Shown here: piece after piece, positions 51,549 through 61,400 of the stretch
Position numbering within the stretch: the stretch's first letter is position 1
Layout of the letters: the number at the start of each line of letters is the position of its first letter
DNA from: Rhizobium anhuiense
Lineage (GTDB): Bacteria > Pseudomonadota > Alphaproteobacteria > Rhizobiales > Rhizobiaceae
Direction of reading: 5' to 3'
NCBI RefSeq assembly: GCF_003985145.1
Contig: NZ_ML133534.1
Location: forward strand, 62,001 to 126,000
DNA: 64,000 nt
Position numbers and translations under genes: made by a program
Notes under the pieces: model-generated
Told to the model about the DNA's origin: nothing
The model's input: only the letters and a program-made list of their open reading frames with translations
The model's database searches: none

Positions 51549-51673
51549 TGGTTCAAAACGAACCATTTAGCCCTGTTCTGACAAGAATCTGTCGGAATAA
51601 ATCCTTTTTGTCTTCACATTTCCAACGAAACCGGTATGCATTCGGCCTATGAGGTTCCCTGAAACGGGGAACC
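51549..51673 (+). promoter_or_regulatory. Dyads upstream of the liv operon
   Basis: Three inverted repeats precede livH: TGGTTC-AAAAC-GAACCA (51549-51565, perfect); TTCTGACA-AGAATC-TGTCGGAA (51576-51597, one mismatch); and GGTTCCC-TGAAACG-GGGAACC (51653-51673, perfect), 56 bp before the start codon. The last could form a hairpin in the leader RNA; the others could be protein-binding sites. Confidence 0.45.
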
Positions 51674-51728
51674 AAAGAACCAAAAAGAGATGCAGTGTCT
51701 TCCGCTCGCATCCAGGGGAAAACGACAT

Positions 51729-52631
51729 ATGGAGTATTTCGTCCAGCAGCTCTTCAATGGGCTGACGCTCGGATCCATCTATGGCCTTGTGGCTATCGGC
51801 TATACGATGGTTTATGGCATTATCGGCATGATCAATTTCGCCCATGGCGACATCTTCATGCTCGGTGGTTTCGCCGCTCTTATCGTCTTTCTCGTCCTCA
51901 CATCCATCTTCGCAGGTCTCCCGGTGGCAATTCTGCTGCTGGCGATGCTTGTCGTCGCGATGCTGATGACGAGTTTATGGAATTGGACGATCGAGCGCGT
52001 CGCATACCGTCCCTTGCGCGGGTCTTTCCGCCTGGCGCCGCTGATCACGGCAATCGGCATGTCGATCACGCTGTCCAACTTCATCCAGGTGACGCAGGGT
52101 CCGCGTAACAAGCCGATCCCGCCGATGGTGAGCTCGGTCTACCAGTTCGGCAACATCTCGATATCGCTGAAGCAGATCATCATCATCGCGATCACGGCGG
52201 TGTTGCTGACGATCTTCTGGTATATCGTCAATCATACTTCACTCGGCCGTGCCCAGCGCGCCACCGAACAGGATCGCAAGATGGCCGCATTGCTCGGCGT
52301 CAATGTCGATCAGACGATCTCGATCACCTTTGTGATGGGGGCGGCGCTGGCTGCTGTCGCCGGCACGATGTATCTGATGTATTATGGCGTCGCTTCGTTC
52401 GCCGACGGCTTCACGCCGGGTGTGAAGGCATTTACCGCAGCCGTTCTCGGCGGCATCGGGTCGCTGCCGGGCGCCGTTCTCGGCGGGCTGATGATCGGCC
52501 TCATCGAATCGCTGTGGTCGGCCTACTTCACCATCGCGTACAAGGATGTCGCGACCTTCGCCATCCTCGCTTTCGTACTGATCTTCAAGCCGACGGGTAT
52601 CCTGGGGCGGCCGGAAGTCGAGAAGGTATAA
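51729..52631 (+). CDS. livH: Branched-chain amino-acid ABC transporter permease LivH (BraD)
   Basis: Inner-membrane permease of 300 residues with about eight helices. It starts MEYFVQQLFNGLTLGSIYGLVAIGYTMVYGIIGMINFAHGDIFMLGGF, the hallmark of LivH, and has RPLRGSFRLAPLITAIGMSITLSN and AVLGGIGSLPGAVLGGLMIGLIESL. The ATG at 51729 has AGGGGA upstream. It is the first gene of a five-gene operon (H-M-G-F and a small membrane protein) plus the binding-protein gene. In R. leguminosarum the same order is called braDEFG-C, and that system is broad-range and needed with Aap for full symbiotic nitrogen fixation. Confidence 0.95.
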   Translation: MEYFVQQLFNGLTLGSIYGLVAIGYTMVYGIIGMINFAHGDIFMLGGFAALIVFLVLTSIFAGLPVAILLLAMLVVAMLMTSLWNWTIERVAYRPLRGSFRLAPLITAIGMSITLSNFIQVTQGPRNKPIPPMVSSVYQFGNISISLKQIIIIAITAVLLTIFWYIVNHTSLGRAQRATEQDRKMAALLGVNVDQTISITFVMGAALAAVAGTMYLMYYGVASFADGFTPGVKAFTAAVLGGIGSLPGAVLGGLMIGLIESLWSAYFTIAYKDVATFAILAFVLIFKPTGILGRPEVEKV

Positions 52632-52635
52632 CGTC

Positions 52636-54027
52636 ATGGCAAACATTGAGAATTCTGCAGGCAAGCCCGATGCCGGACTTGTCCGCAAAGGCCTTACCGA
52701 AGCCCTTTTCGCCGCTGTCCTGTCGTTTGGCATGTTCGTTCTCTATGTCGGCCTCAAGACCGACCAGAATATCAACAACGAGCTGATCATCGTCCAGCGC
52801 TGGGGATTGCTTGCAATCTTCGTCGCCGTTGCCGCGATCGGCCGCTTCGCCATGGTCGTTTTCATCAAACCGAATATCGACCGTCGCAAGCTCTCGAAGG
52901 CGCGCGAGGGCGAGCTCGACATCTCGACCGAGAAGGGCTTCTTCCGTCGGCATTTCCTGAAGATCTCGCTGATAGCACTGCTGCTCTATCCCGTGGTGAT
53001 CGTGGCGTTGGTCGGCGCTCAGGGCTCGCTGAAATGGGTCGATAATTTCGGTATCCAGATCCTGATCTACGTGATGCTTGCCTGGGGACTCAACATCGTC
53101 GTTGGCCTGGCCGGCCTGCTCGATCTCGGTTATGTCGCCTTCTACGCGGTTGGCGCCTATTCCTATGCATTGCTGTCGAGCTATTTCGGCTTTTCCTTCT
53201 GGGTCTTGCTGCCGCTTTCCGGCATCTTCGCAGCCCTCTGGGGCGTCATCCTCGGCTTCCCGGTGCTGCGCCTGCGCGGCGACTACCTCGCCATCGTGAC
53301 GCTTGCCTTCGGTGAAATCATCCGCCTCGTGCTCATCAACTGGACTGACGTGACCAAGGGCACTTTCGGTATCTCGAGCATTCCGAAGGCGACACTCTTT
53401 GGTATTCCCTTCGATGCGACGGCCGGCGGCTTTGCCAAGCTCTTCCACCTGCCGATGTCGTCTGCCTATTACAAGATCTTCCTCTTCTATCTTATCCTGG
53501 CGCTCTGCATGCTGACGGCCTACGTCACCATCCGGCTGCGCCGCATGCCAATCGGGCGTGCCTGGGAAGCGTTGCGCGAAGACGAGATCGCCTGCCGTTC
53601 GCTCGGCATCAACACGGTGACGACCAAGCTCACCGCCTTTGCGACGGGCGCCATGTTCGGCGGGTTCGCCGGCTCGTTCTTCGCAGCCCGCCAGGGCTTC
53701 GTCTCGCCGGAATCCTTCGTCTTTCTGGAATCGGCCGTCATCCTCGCCATCGTCGTTCTTGGCGGCATGGGGTCGTTGACCGGCATCGCGATCGCCGCGA
53801 TCGTCATGGTCGGCGGCACCGAGGCGCTGCGCGAAATGGACTTCCTGAAAGCGGTCTTCGGGCCCGACTTCACGCCGGAACTTTACCGCATGCTGCTCTT
53901 CGGTCTCGCCATGGTCGTCGTCATGCTGTTCAAGCCGCGCGGTTTCGTCGGCTCACGTGAACCGACTGCCTTCCTCAAAGAGCGCAGGGCAATATCCGGA
54001 AGCTTCATCAAGGAGGGCCACGGTTGA
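52636..54027 (+). CDS. livM: Branched-chain amino-acid ABC transporter permease LivM (BraE)
   Basis: Inner-membrane permease of 463 residues, partner of LivH. The core LivM part (from about residue 120) has WVDNFGIQILIYVMLAWGLNIVVGLAGLLDLGYVAFYAVGAYSYALLSSYFGFSFW, LRGDYLAIVTLAFGEIIRLVLINW and ALREDEIACRSLGINTVTTKLTAFATGAMFGGFAGSFFA. It has an N-terminal extension of about 120 residues with two or three more helices, as in some LivM proteins that carry a DUF3382-type segment. It begins 4 bp after livH and overlaps the livG start by 1 bp (TGATG). Confidence 0.95.
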   Translation: MANIENSAGKPDAGLVRKGLTEALFAAVLSFGMFVLYVGLKTDQNINNELIIVQRWGLLAIFVAVAAIGRFAMVVFIKPNIDRRKLSKAREGELDISTEKGFFRRHFLKISLIALLLYPVVIVALVGAQGSLKWVDNFGIQILIYVMLAWGLNIVVGLAGLLDLGYVAFYAVGAYSYALLSSYFGFSFWVLLPLSGIFAALWGVILGFPVLRLRGDYLAIVTLAFGEIIRLVLINWTDVTKGTFGISSIPKATLFGIPFDATAGGFAKLFHLPMSSAYYKIFLFYLILALCMLTAYVTIRLRRMPIGRAWEALREDEIACRSLGINTVTTKLTAFATGAMFGGFAGSFFAARQGFVSPESFVFLESAVILAIVVLGGMGSLTGIAIAAIVMVGGTEALREMDFLKAVFGPDFTPELYRMLLFGLAMVVVMLFKPRGFVGSREPTAFLKERRAISGSFIKEGHG

Positions 54028-54901
54028 TGAGCCCCGTTATCAATACAATGTCGAGCGATACGCTTCTCAAAGTTGAACACCTGTCGATGAAGTTCGGCGG
54101 CCTGATGGCCATCAACGACTTCTCCTTCGAAGCCAAGCGCGGCGATATTACTGCGCTGATCGGGCCGAACGGTGCCGGCAAGACCACGGTCTTCAACTGC
54201 ATCACCGGCTTCTACAAGCCGACGATGGGCATGATCACGCTCAACCAGAAGAGCGGCAAGCAGTACCTGCTGGAGCGTCTGCCGGACTTTCGCATCACCA
54301 AGGAAGCCAGGGTGGCGCGTACTTTCCAGAACATCCGGTTGTTCTCCGGTCTGACTGTTCTAGAAAACCTGCTCGTTGCCCAGCACAACAAGCTGATGAA
54401 GGCATCGGGTTATACCATCCTCGGCCTTATCGGCGTCGGTCCCTATAAGCGGGAAGCGGCCGGAGCGATCGAGCTTGCCCGCTTCTGGCTCGAGAAGGCC
54501 GACCTGATCGACCGCGCTGACGACCCTGCCGGCGATTTGCCTTATGGCGCCCAGCGGCGTCTGGAAATCGCTCGCGCCATGTGCACCGACCCGGAGCTGC
54601 TTTGCCTGGACGAACCGGCTGCAGGCCTGAACCCGCGGGAATCGGCAACGCTCAACGCGTTGCTGCAGAATATCCGTGCTGAAACCGGAACGTCGATCTT
54701 GCTGATCGAGCATGACATGTCGGTGGTCATGGAAATTTCCGACCACGTCGTCGTTCTCGAATACGGCCAGAAGATTTCCGATGGCACGCCGGATCACGTG
54801 AAGCACGATCCGAAGGTCATCGCGGCCTATCTCGGTGTCGAGGATGAAGAAGTGGAAGAGGTGATCGCGACCGTCGAGCAGCTCGAAGGAGGCGCAAACT
54901 G

Positions 54902-54902
<1 letters not shown>
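54027..54902 (+). CDS. livG: Branched-chain amino-acid ABC transporter ATPase LivG (BraF)
   Basis: Cytoplasmic ATPase of 291 residues. Walker A is GPNGAGKTT (LIGPNGAGKTTVFNCITGFYKPT), followed by the LivG-type FQNIRLFSGLTVLENLLVAQH. The signature is degenerate, DLPYGAQRRLEIARAM, as usual for LivG, and Walker B is LLCLDEPAAGLNPRES. The start is the ATG at 54027 that overlaps the livM stop; the TTG one codon earlier is unlikely. It powers LivHM together with LivF. Confidence 0.96.
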
Positions 54903-55645
<743 letters not shown>

Positions 55646-55664
55646 GTCGAAAGGAGAGTTTGAT

Positions 55665-56018
55665 ATGCAGGGACTTTTCTTCGAAGGCGATGCCGGCTCC
55701 CTTGTGGCGATCCGCGTCATCGTCGTGCTCTTGGGCTTCTGGACGGCTTGGCGTGCCGGCAAAGCGGTCGCCGAGAGCTGGAACAACTATCCGCTGGCCG
55801 TCGTCTACACCTTCCTGTTGGCCTGGGCGATGCAGTTCCTGCACCACGCCCTGTTCAACGGGCCGATGCTCGACGCTTTCTACTACATCATCGATTTCGT
55901 GACGCTGCTGGTCTTCTCGACGGCCGGCTTCCGCTACCGCCGCACCAATCAGATGGTCAACAACTATTACTGGCTGTACGAAAAAACTTCCGCGTTCTCG
56001 TGGAAGGACAAACATTGA
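55665..56018 (+). CDS. Small conserved membrane protein in the liv operon
   Basis: Protein of 117 residues with three predicted membrane helices (VAIRVIVVLLGFWTAWRAGKAVAE; YPLAVVYTFLLAWAMQFLHHALF; FYYIIDFVTLLVFSTAGFRYRR). GGAGAG precedes the ATG. It is a member of a small family found inside liv operons of Rhizobiales (DUF6867 in some databases, from memory) and absent from E. coli liv operons. Its steady position between livF and the binding-protein gene suggests an accessory part in branched-chain amino-acid uptake, not demonstrated. Confidence 0.82.
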   Translation: MQGLFFEGDAGSLVAIRVIVVLLGFWTAWRAGKAVAESWNNYPLAVVYTFLLAWAMQFLHHALFNGPMLDAFYYIIDFVTLLVFSTAGFRYRRTNQMVNNYYWLYEKTSAFSWKDKH

Positions 56019-56138
56019 CAGTCCGTTGAAACTAGGCATGAATTGCCTTCCGAGTGGAACAGCTTCCCTGGTGCAGTCAATGGTGGGTAATGCGCCGGGT
56101 CTTGGACCGAAACCCGCCCAAAAATTGGGAGTAACAAT

Positions 56139-57254
56139 ATGAAGAAGTCTCTTCTGTCGGCAGTGGCTCTGACGGCGATGGTCGCCTTCAGCGGCAACGC
56201 TTGGGCCGACGTCCTCATCGCTGTCGCTGGTCCGCTGACTGGTCCGAACGCCGCATTCGGCGCTCAGCTTCAGAAGGGTGCCGAGCAGGCGGCTGCCGAT
56301 ATCAACGCCGCCGGCGGCATCAACGGCGAGCAGATCAAGCTCGAGCTCGGCGACGACGTCTCCGACCCGAAGCAGGGCATTTCGGTCGCCAACAAGTTCG
56401 TTGCTGACGGCGTCAAGTTCGTCATCGGCCACTTCAACTCGGGCGTTTCGATCCCGGCTTCGGAAGTTTATGCCGAAAACGGCATCCTCGAAATCACCCC
56501 GGCCGCAACGAACCCGAAGTTTACCGAACGGGGCCTCTGGAACACGTTCCGCACCTGCGGCCGTGACGACCAGCAGGGCGCCATCGCCGGCAAGTATCTT
56601 GCCGACCACTTCAAGGACGCCAAGATCGCCGTCGTTCACGACAAGACCCCCTATGGTCAGGGCCTTGCCGATGAAACCAAGAAGGCGATGAATGCCGCCG
56701 GTCTCACCGAAGTCATCTATGAAGGCATCAATGTCGGTGACAAGGACTTCTCCGCCCTCATCGCCAAGATGAAGGAAGCCGGCGTCTCGATCATCTATTG
56801 GGGTGGTCTGCACACGGAAGCCGGTCTCATCATCCGTCAGGCAGCCGACCAGGGCCTGAAGGCGACGCTGGTTTCGGGTGACGGTATCGTGTCGAACGAA
56901 CTGGCCTCGATCGCTGGCGACGCAGTCGCCGGTACGCTGAACACCTTCGGTCCCGATCCGACGCTGAACCCGGCCAACAAGGAACTCGTCGAAAAGTTCA
57001 AGGCCGCCGGTTTCAATCCGGAAGCCTACACGCTCTATTCCTACGCTGCGATGCAGGCGATCGCCGGTGCCGCCAAGGCTGCCGGTTCGACAGACGCAGA
57101 AGCCGTTGCAACGGCCATGAAGGAAAAGGGTCCGTTCCCGACCGTTCTCGGCGACATCTCATTCGACGAAAAGGGCGACCCGAAGATCCCCGGCTACATC
57201 ATGTATGAGTGGAAGAAGGGCCCGGACGGCAAGTACAGCTACTTCCCGCAGTAA
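56139..57254 (+). CDS. livK: Branched-chain amino-acid ABC transporter periplasmic binding protein (LivK/BraC)
   Basis: Periplasmic receptor of 371 residues. The signal peptide is KKSLLSAVALTAMVAFSGNAWA, cleaved before DVLIAVAGPLTGPNAAFGAQLQKGAEQAAADINAAGGI, the classic LIVBP start. Conserved segments IGHFNSGVSIPASEVYAENGI and VHDKTPYGQGLADETKKAM follow. It delivers Leu, Ile, Val and probably other amino acids to LivHM. GGGAG precedes the ATG. It is the last gene of the set, 120 bp after the small membrane protein gene, and is followed by a strong terminator. Its higher expected expression could come from its own promoter in that gap. Confidence 0.96.
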   Translation: MKKSLLSAVALTAMVAFSGNAWADVLIAVAGPLTGPNAAFGAQLQKGAEQAAADINAAGGINGEQIKLELGDDVSDPKQGISVANKFVADGVKFVIGHFNSGVSIPASEVYAENGILEITPAATNPKFTERGLWNTFRTCGRDDQQGAIAGKYLADHFKDAKIAVVHDKTPYGQGLADETKKAMNAAGLTEVIYEGINVGDKDFSALIAKMKEAGVSIIYWGGLHTEAGLIIRQAADQGLKATLVSGDGIVSNELASIAGDAVAGTLNTFGPDPTLNPANKELVEKFKAAGFNPEAYTLYSYAAMQAIAGAAKAAGSTDAEAVATAMKEKGPFPTVLGDISFDEKGDPKIPGYIMYEWKKGPDGKYSYFPQ

Positions 57255-57286
57255 GCTTCGCTTCCCCAATATGGGACATGACTATC

Positions 57287-57317
57287 GAAGCCCGGTTCCG
57301 ACCGGGCTTCTTTTTTT
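57287..57317 (+). terminator. Strong intrinsic terminator after livK
   Basis: Perfect stem GAAGCCCGGT-TCCG-ACCGGGCTTC with a UUCG-like stable tetraloop, directly followed by seven T. It ends the liv operon 33 bp after the livK stop. Confidence 0.95.
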
Positions 57318-57538
57318 GAATGTTTACATTCTCTTTCCTGGTTTGCTCGGCGTCACGAGGCCGAACCGATATGCCGGAGGCGTTACGGCGGATGGAGAAC
57401 TCCGGGCATCGCCACGGAAGAGACGCGGACTGCCACGCTGTGTCAGGTATGTCTGCGAACACCTGTCAGCTATGTATCAGGGCCGTACAACAGGTGGGGA
57501 GATGGCCGGTAGGCCAGAGGGGGACTTTTGATGTTTCC

Positions 57539-58456
57539 TCACATCTCGTGCAGCACATGCGTTGCCTTTACGGCGGCTGATGCCCGGTTCTCGACGCCGA
57601 GCTTCACGTAGATCTGTTCGAGGTGCTTGTTGACCGTGCGCGCCGACAGTCCCAATATTTCGCCGATGTCGCGGTTGGCCTTGCCTTTGGCGATCCAGAG
57701 CAGCACTTCGGATTCGCGCTGGGTGAGCGAGAAGCGCTGGCGCAGCACCTCGTCGTCGCTGCGCTGATTGGCGGCGGTGAGGCGGAAGAGATATTCGTCG
57801 GGACCGATCGCGCCGAGGAAGGCGAGCTGCAGCGCCGCCTGGCCGGCATGGGCGATCGAGATGATACCGTCGCGCACCGCGGCGACACGGTCGCGCATCC
57901 AGCCGGCGATATGGCGGACGACGATGTCCATGCCGTCGTCGCTGCCCATGGCGGCATTGACCAGCCGTGTCGCTTGCGGCGTCGACCAGTGGATGGCGCC
58001 GTCGCCCTTGACTGCCAGCAGATGGCGGCCGGCTGCATCCAGCGCGATGCGGGCGCTTTGGGCCGAGCGAGCGTTGCGCAGATGCACGCGGATGCGGGCG
58101 CGCAGCTCGTCGATGTTGATCGGCTTACTGAGATAATCGACACCGCCGGATTCCAGCGCGTGCACGACATGCTCGGTCTCGGTCAGGCCGGTCATGAAGA
58201 TGACGGGCACCTGCGCCACCGCGGCATTCGCCTTCAGCCGGCGGCAGGTCTCGAATCCATCCATGCCGGGCATCACCGCGTCGAGCAGGATGAGATCGGG
58301 GGTGATGCGCTCGACGATACCGAGCGCCGCCGCGCCCGATGTGGCGATCAGCACGGAGAAGCCGGATTGTTCGAGCGCGTCGCTCAAAAAGCCGAGCGCT
58401 TCGGCCGAGTCGTCGACGAGCAGAACGATGTCGCGGGGCAGGGCCGGCTCAGCCAA
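57539..58456 (-). CDS. LuxR/FixJ-type response regulator, partner of permease-kinase
   Basis: Response regulator of 305 residues. The receiver (about 8-125) has LLVDDSAEAL, phospho-acceptor in LILLDAVMPGMDGFETC and LSKPINIDEL. A middle region of about 100 residues (ARIALDAAGRHLLAVKGDGAIHWSTPQATRLV...) looks PAS-like. The LuxR-type helix-turn-helix (about 240-300) is SLTQRESEVLLWIAKGKANRDIGEILGLSARTVNKHLEQIYVKLGVENRASA. The start is a TTG at 58456, 8 bp inside the end of the kinase gene, so the two are translationally coupled and almost certainly cognate partners. Targets are unknown; the middle domain between receiver and output is unusual for a FixJ-type regulator. Confidence 0.9.
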   Translation of the reverse strand: MAEPALPRDIVLLVDDSAEALGFLSDALEQSGFSVLIATSGAAALGIVERITPDLILLDAVMPGMDGFETCRRLKANAAVAQVPVIFMTGLTETEHVVHALESGGVDYLSKPINIDELRARIRVHLRNARSAQSARIALDAAGRHLLAVKGDGAIHWSTPQATRLVNAAMGSDDGMDIVVRHIAGWMRDRVAAVRDGIISIAHAGQAALQLAFLGAIGPDEYLFRLTAANQRSDDEVLRQRFSLTQRESEVLLWIAKGKANRDIGEILGLSARTVNKHLEQIYVKLGVENRASAAVKATHVLHEM

Positions 58457-61400
58457 TGGATTCCACCTTTTCGTCGAAGTCGTGCAGGAAGGTCATGAAG
58501 CCGGCAAGATCGAAGGCGGCGACATAGACGCGAAGCGCCTCGGTGAATGGCTGATTTGCCTCCACCTTGGCAAGGTCCGAAAGCTTGGCTTCGATGCCTC
58601 TGATGTAGCCGATTTCACCAAGCCGCAGCAATTCCTGCACATGGGCGGCACCTGGGCTTACCATCGGCGCTTCGATCTTGACAGGAATGGCAGGCGCGGC
58701 GTCGGCATAGATCCATTTCAAGCCAAGATGCAGGGCGAGCTTGTCGCGCAGCTGGCGGATGTCGACCGGCTTGCCGATCGCGTCGTTGTGGCTGTCGTCA
58801 CTGTCGATCAGAACGGCCGCGTCGCCGATATTGGCCGAAAGCATCAGCACTGGCGCCGTCTGACCGGCCTCGCGCAGACGCGAGACGAGCTGCCAGCCGT
58901 TCATGCCGGGCATCAGGATGTCGACGAGGAAAAGGTCCGGCATGATGCCCTCGATCAGCGTCAGGCATTCGCCGCCGCCCGCCGCCGTCAGCACGATGAA
59001 ATCGAGAGGCGCCAGGATTTCGCGCATCATCTCGCGATGGTCTTCGTTGTCATCGACGACGACGAGCGTGCGCCGCGGGCCGTCGTAGCCGGCGATGCGC
59101 TTTTCCTGCGGTGCCGCGACCGCCGCGCGCATGACGGCAGACAACATCAGCCGTACGCGGAAGGTCGAGCCTTCGTCCTTCACGCTCGAAACCGAAATCT
59201 CGCCGCCGAGCGTGTTGGTCAGAAGCCGGGTGATGGTGAGCCCGAGGCCGAGCCCCGGCATCGGCCGCACGCTTTCGGCCTCACCGCGCTGGAAGGGTTC
59301 GTAGATGCGGGTCAGGTCTTTCTCGGTGATGCCGCGGCCGGTATCGGCGACGGTGAAGGTCGCGACCTGGCTGCGATAGCCGATATCGAAGGTGACGCTG
59401 CCTTCGTCGGTGAATTTGATCGCATTGGAGAGCAGGTTGACGAGAATCTGGCGCAGGCGCTTTTCGTCGGTGCGGACGAATTGCGGCAAAGCGGCTGAGC
59501 GCTCATGGATGAAGGCGAGCCCCTTGGCCTGCGCCTGCGGGCGGAACATGTCGACGATCTGGTCGAGGAAATCCTGGATGTTGATTTCGTTGGAATAGAC
59601 CTGCAGGCGGCCGGCCTCGATCTTGGAGATATCGAGCAGGCCGTCGATCAGCCCCGAGAGGTGTTCGGCGCTGCGGCGGATGACCTTGATCGAGGATTGG
59701 CGCGGCGCCGGGATTGTCTCGTCGCGCTCGAGAATCTGGGCATAGCCGAGCACGGCGTTCAGCGGCGTACGTAATTCATGGCTGAGCCCGACGACATAGC
59801 GGCTCTTGGCGCGGTTGGCGGCCTCGGCCGTTTCTTTGGCATTCTGCAGGGCGGCGTCGGTCTTCTTGTGGGCGGCGATTTCCTTGAGCAGCAGCGTGTT
59901 CTGGCGCGAGGATTCCTCCTCGGCGACGACGCGGCTGTCATGGGCGAGCACATAGAACCAGCAGACGACGCCTGATATCACCGAGAAGACGAAGAAGACG
60001 ATGAGGATGGTGCGGTTGACGACCTCGGCCGTCTCGGGCGATGCGGCGGCGACCTGATGGGCGATCATTGCCAGGATCGCGCCGATGGCGGTCAGTGCCA
60101 GCACCACGGCGATGCCGTAGCGGCCGAGGCGCGTCGTCAGTTTCCCGACTATGGTATCCGGCAGCAGCGCCTTGGCGACGGTGCCGACCTGCGTGTTGAA
60201 ACGGGCGGCCGGCTTGCACATGTCGTGGCAGCGGCTGTCGAGCGAGCAGCAGAGTGAGCAGATCGGCGCGGCATAGGCCGGGCACCAGGCCATATCCTCC
60301 GGCTCGAACGGGTGTTCGCAGACCGAACAGGTGATGTTTGTCAGGTTTTTCCAGCTCTGGCGCGGCTTGCGGGCGAGGTAGAATTTGCCTCTCGTCGCCC
60401 AGGCGATGACGGGCGAGGCGATCAGCGCGATGACGAGGGTGATATAGGGGGCGAGTGAGGCGGCGATCTCGCCGAAGGCGCCGAAATGGGCAATCAGCGA
60501 TACCGTCGCCGACAGCGTCATGGCGCCGAGGCCGACCGGATTGATGTCGTAGAGGTGGGCGCGCTTGAATTCGATGCCGGGTGGAGCCAGCCCCAGCGGC
60601 TTATTGATGAACAGATCGGCGGAGATCGTGCAGAGCCAAGCCATGGCGATGATCGAGAAGATGCCGAGCGTCTCTTCCAGCAGCCGGTAGATGCCGAGTT
60701 CCATCAAAAGCAGGGCGATGGCGACATTGAAGACCAGCCAGATGACGCGGCCGGGATGGCTGTGCGTCAGCCGCGAGAAGAAATTCGACCAGGCGAGCGA
60801 GCCGGCATAGGCGTTCATCACATTGATCTTCAGCTGTGAGACGACGACGAAGGCGGCCATCAACAGCAGCGCCGCATTGTGCCAGGGGACCATGTAGCCG
60901 AAGGCGGTCAGATACATTTGCGCCGGGTCGGCGGCGCGGTCGAGGGGGACGCCCGAGGTGAAGGTGAGCACGACCAGGAAGGAGCCGGCAAGCAGCTTCG
61001 GCGCGCCGATGATGACCCAGCCGGGGCCGGCCAGAAAGACCGCCAGGCGATGGCGCCACTTGCGCTGCGGGTCCGGCGGCAGGAAGCGCAGGAAGTCGGC
61101 CTGTTCACCGATCTGCGACATCAGCGCCAGGATGACGGCGGAGGCCGCGCCGAACTCGACCAGATCGAATTCGGCGATGGTGCCCGGCGGGCCTGAGGCG
61201 TGGCGAATGCCGGCGAAGGCGCGCCAGAGATCGAATTTTTCCCAGTCCAAAAAGGCGATGAAGATGAAAGGCAGGATATTCAGCACGATCCAGAAGGGCT
61301 GGGTCATCAGCTGGAACTTGCTGATCAACCGCACGCCGTGCGTCACGAGCGGGATCACCATGACGGCGCTGATGATGTAGCCGATCCAGAGCGGGATGCC

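Larger units (their letters stand above)
51180..51728. other. Intergenic region between cysQ and livH
   Basis: This 549 bp stretch has no supported gene. It carries the cysQ-side inverted repeat at 51247-51279 and, towards livH, three dyads listed separately. Divergent promoters for cysQ and the liv operon are expected here. Confidence 0.5.
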
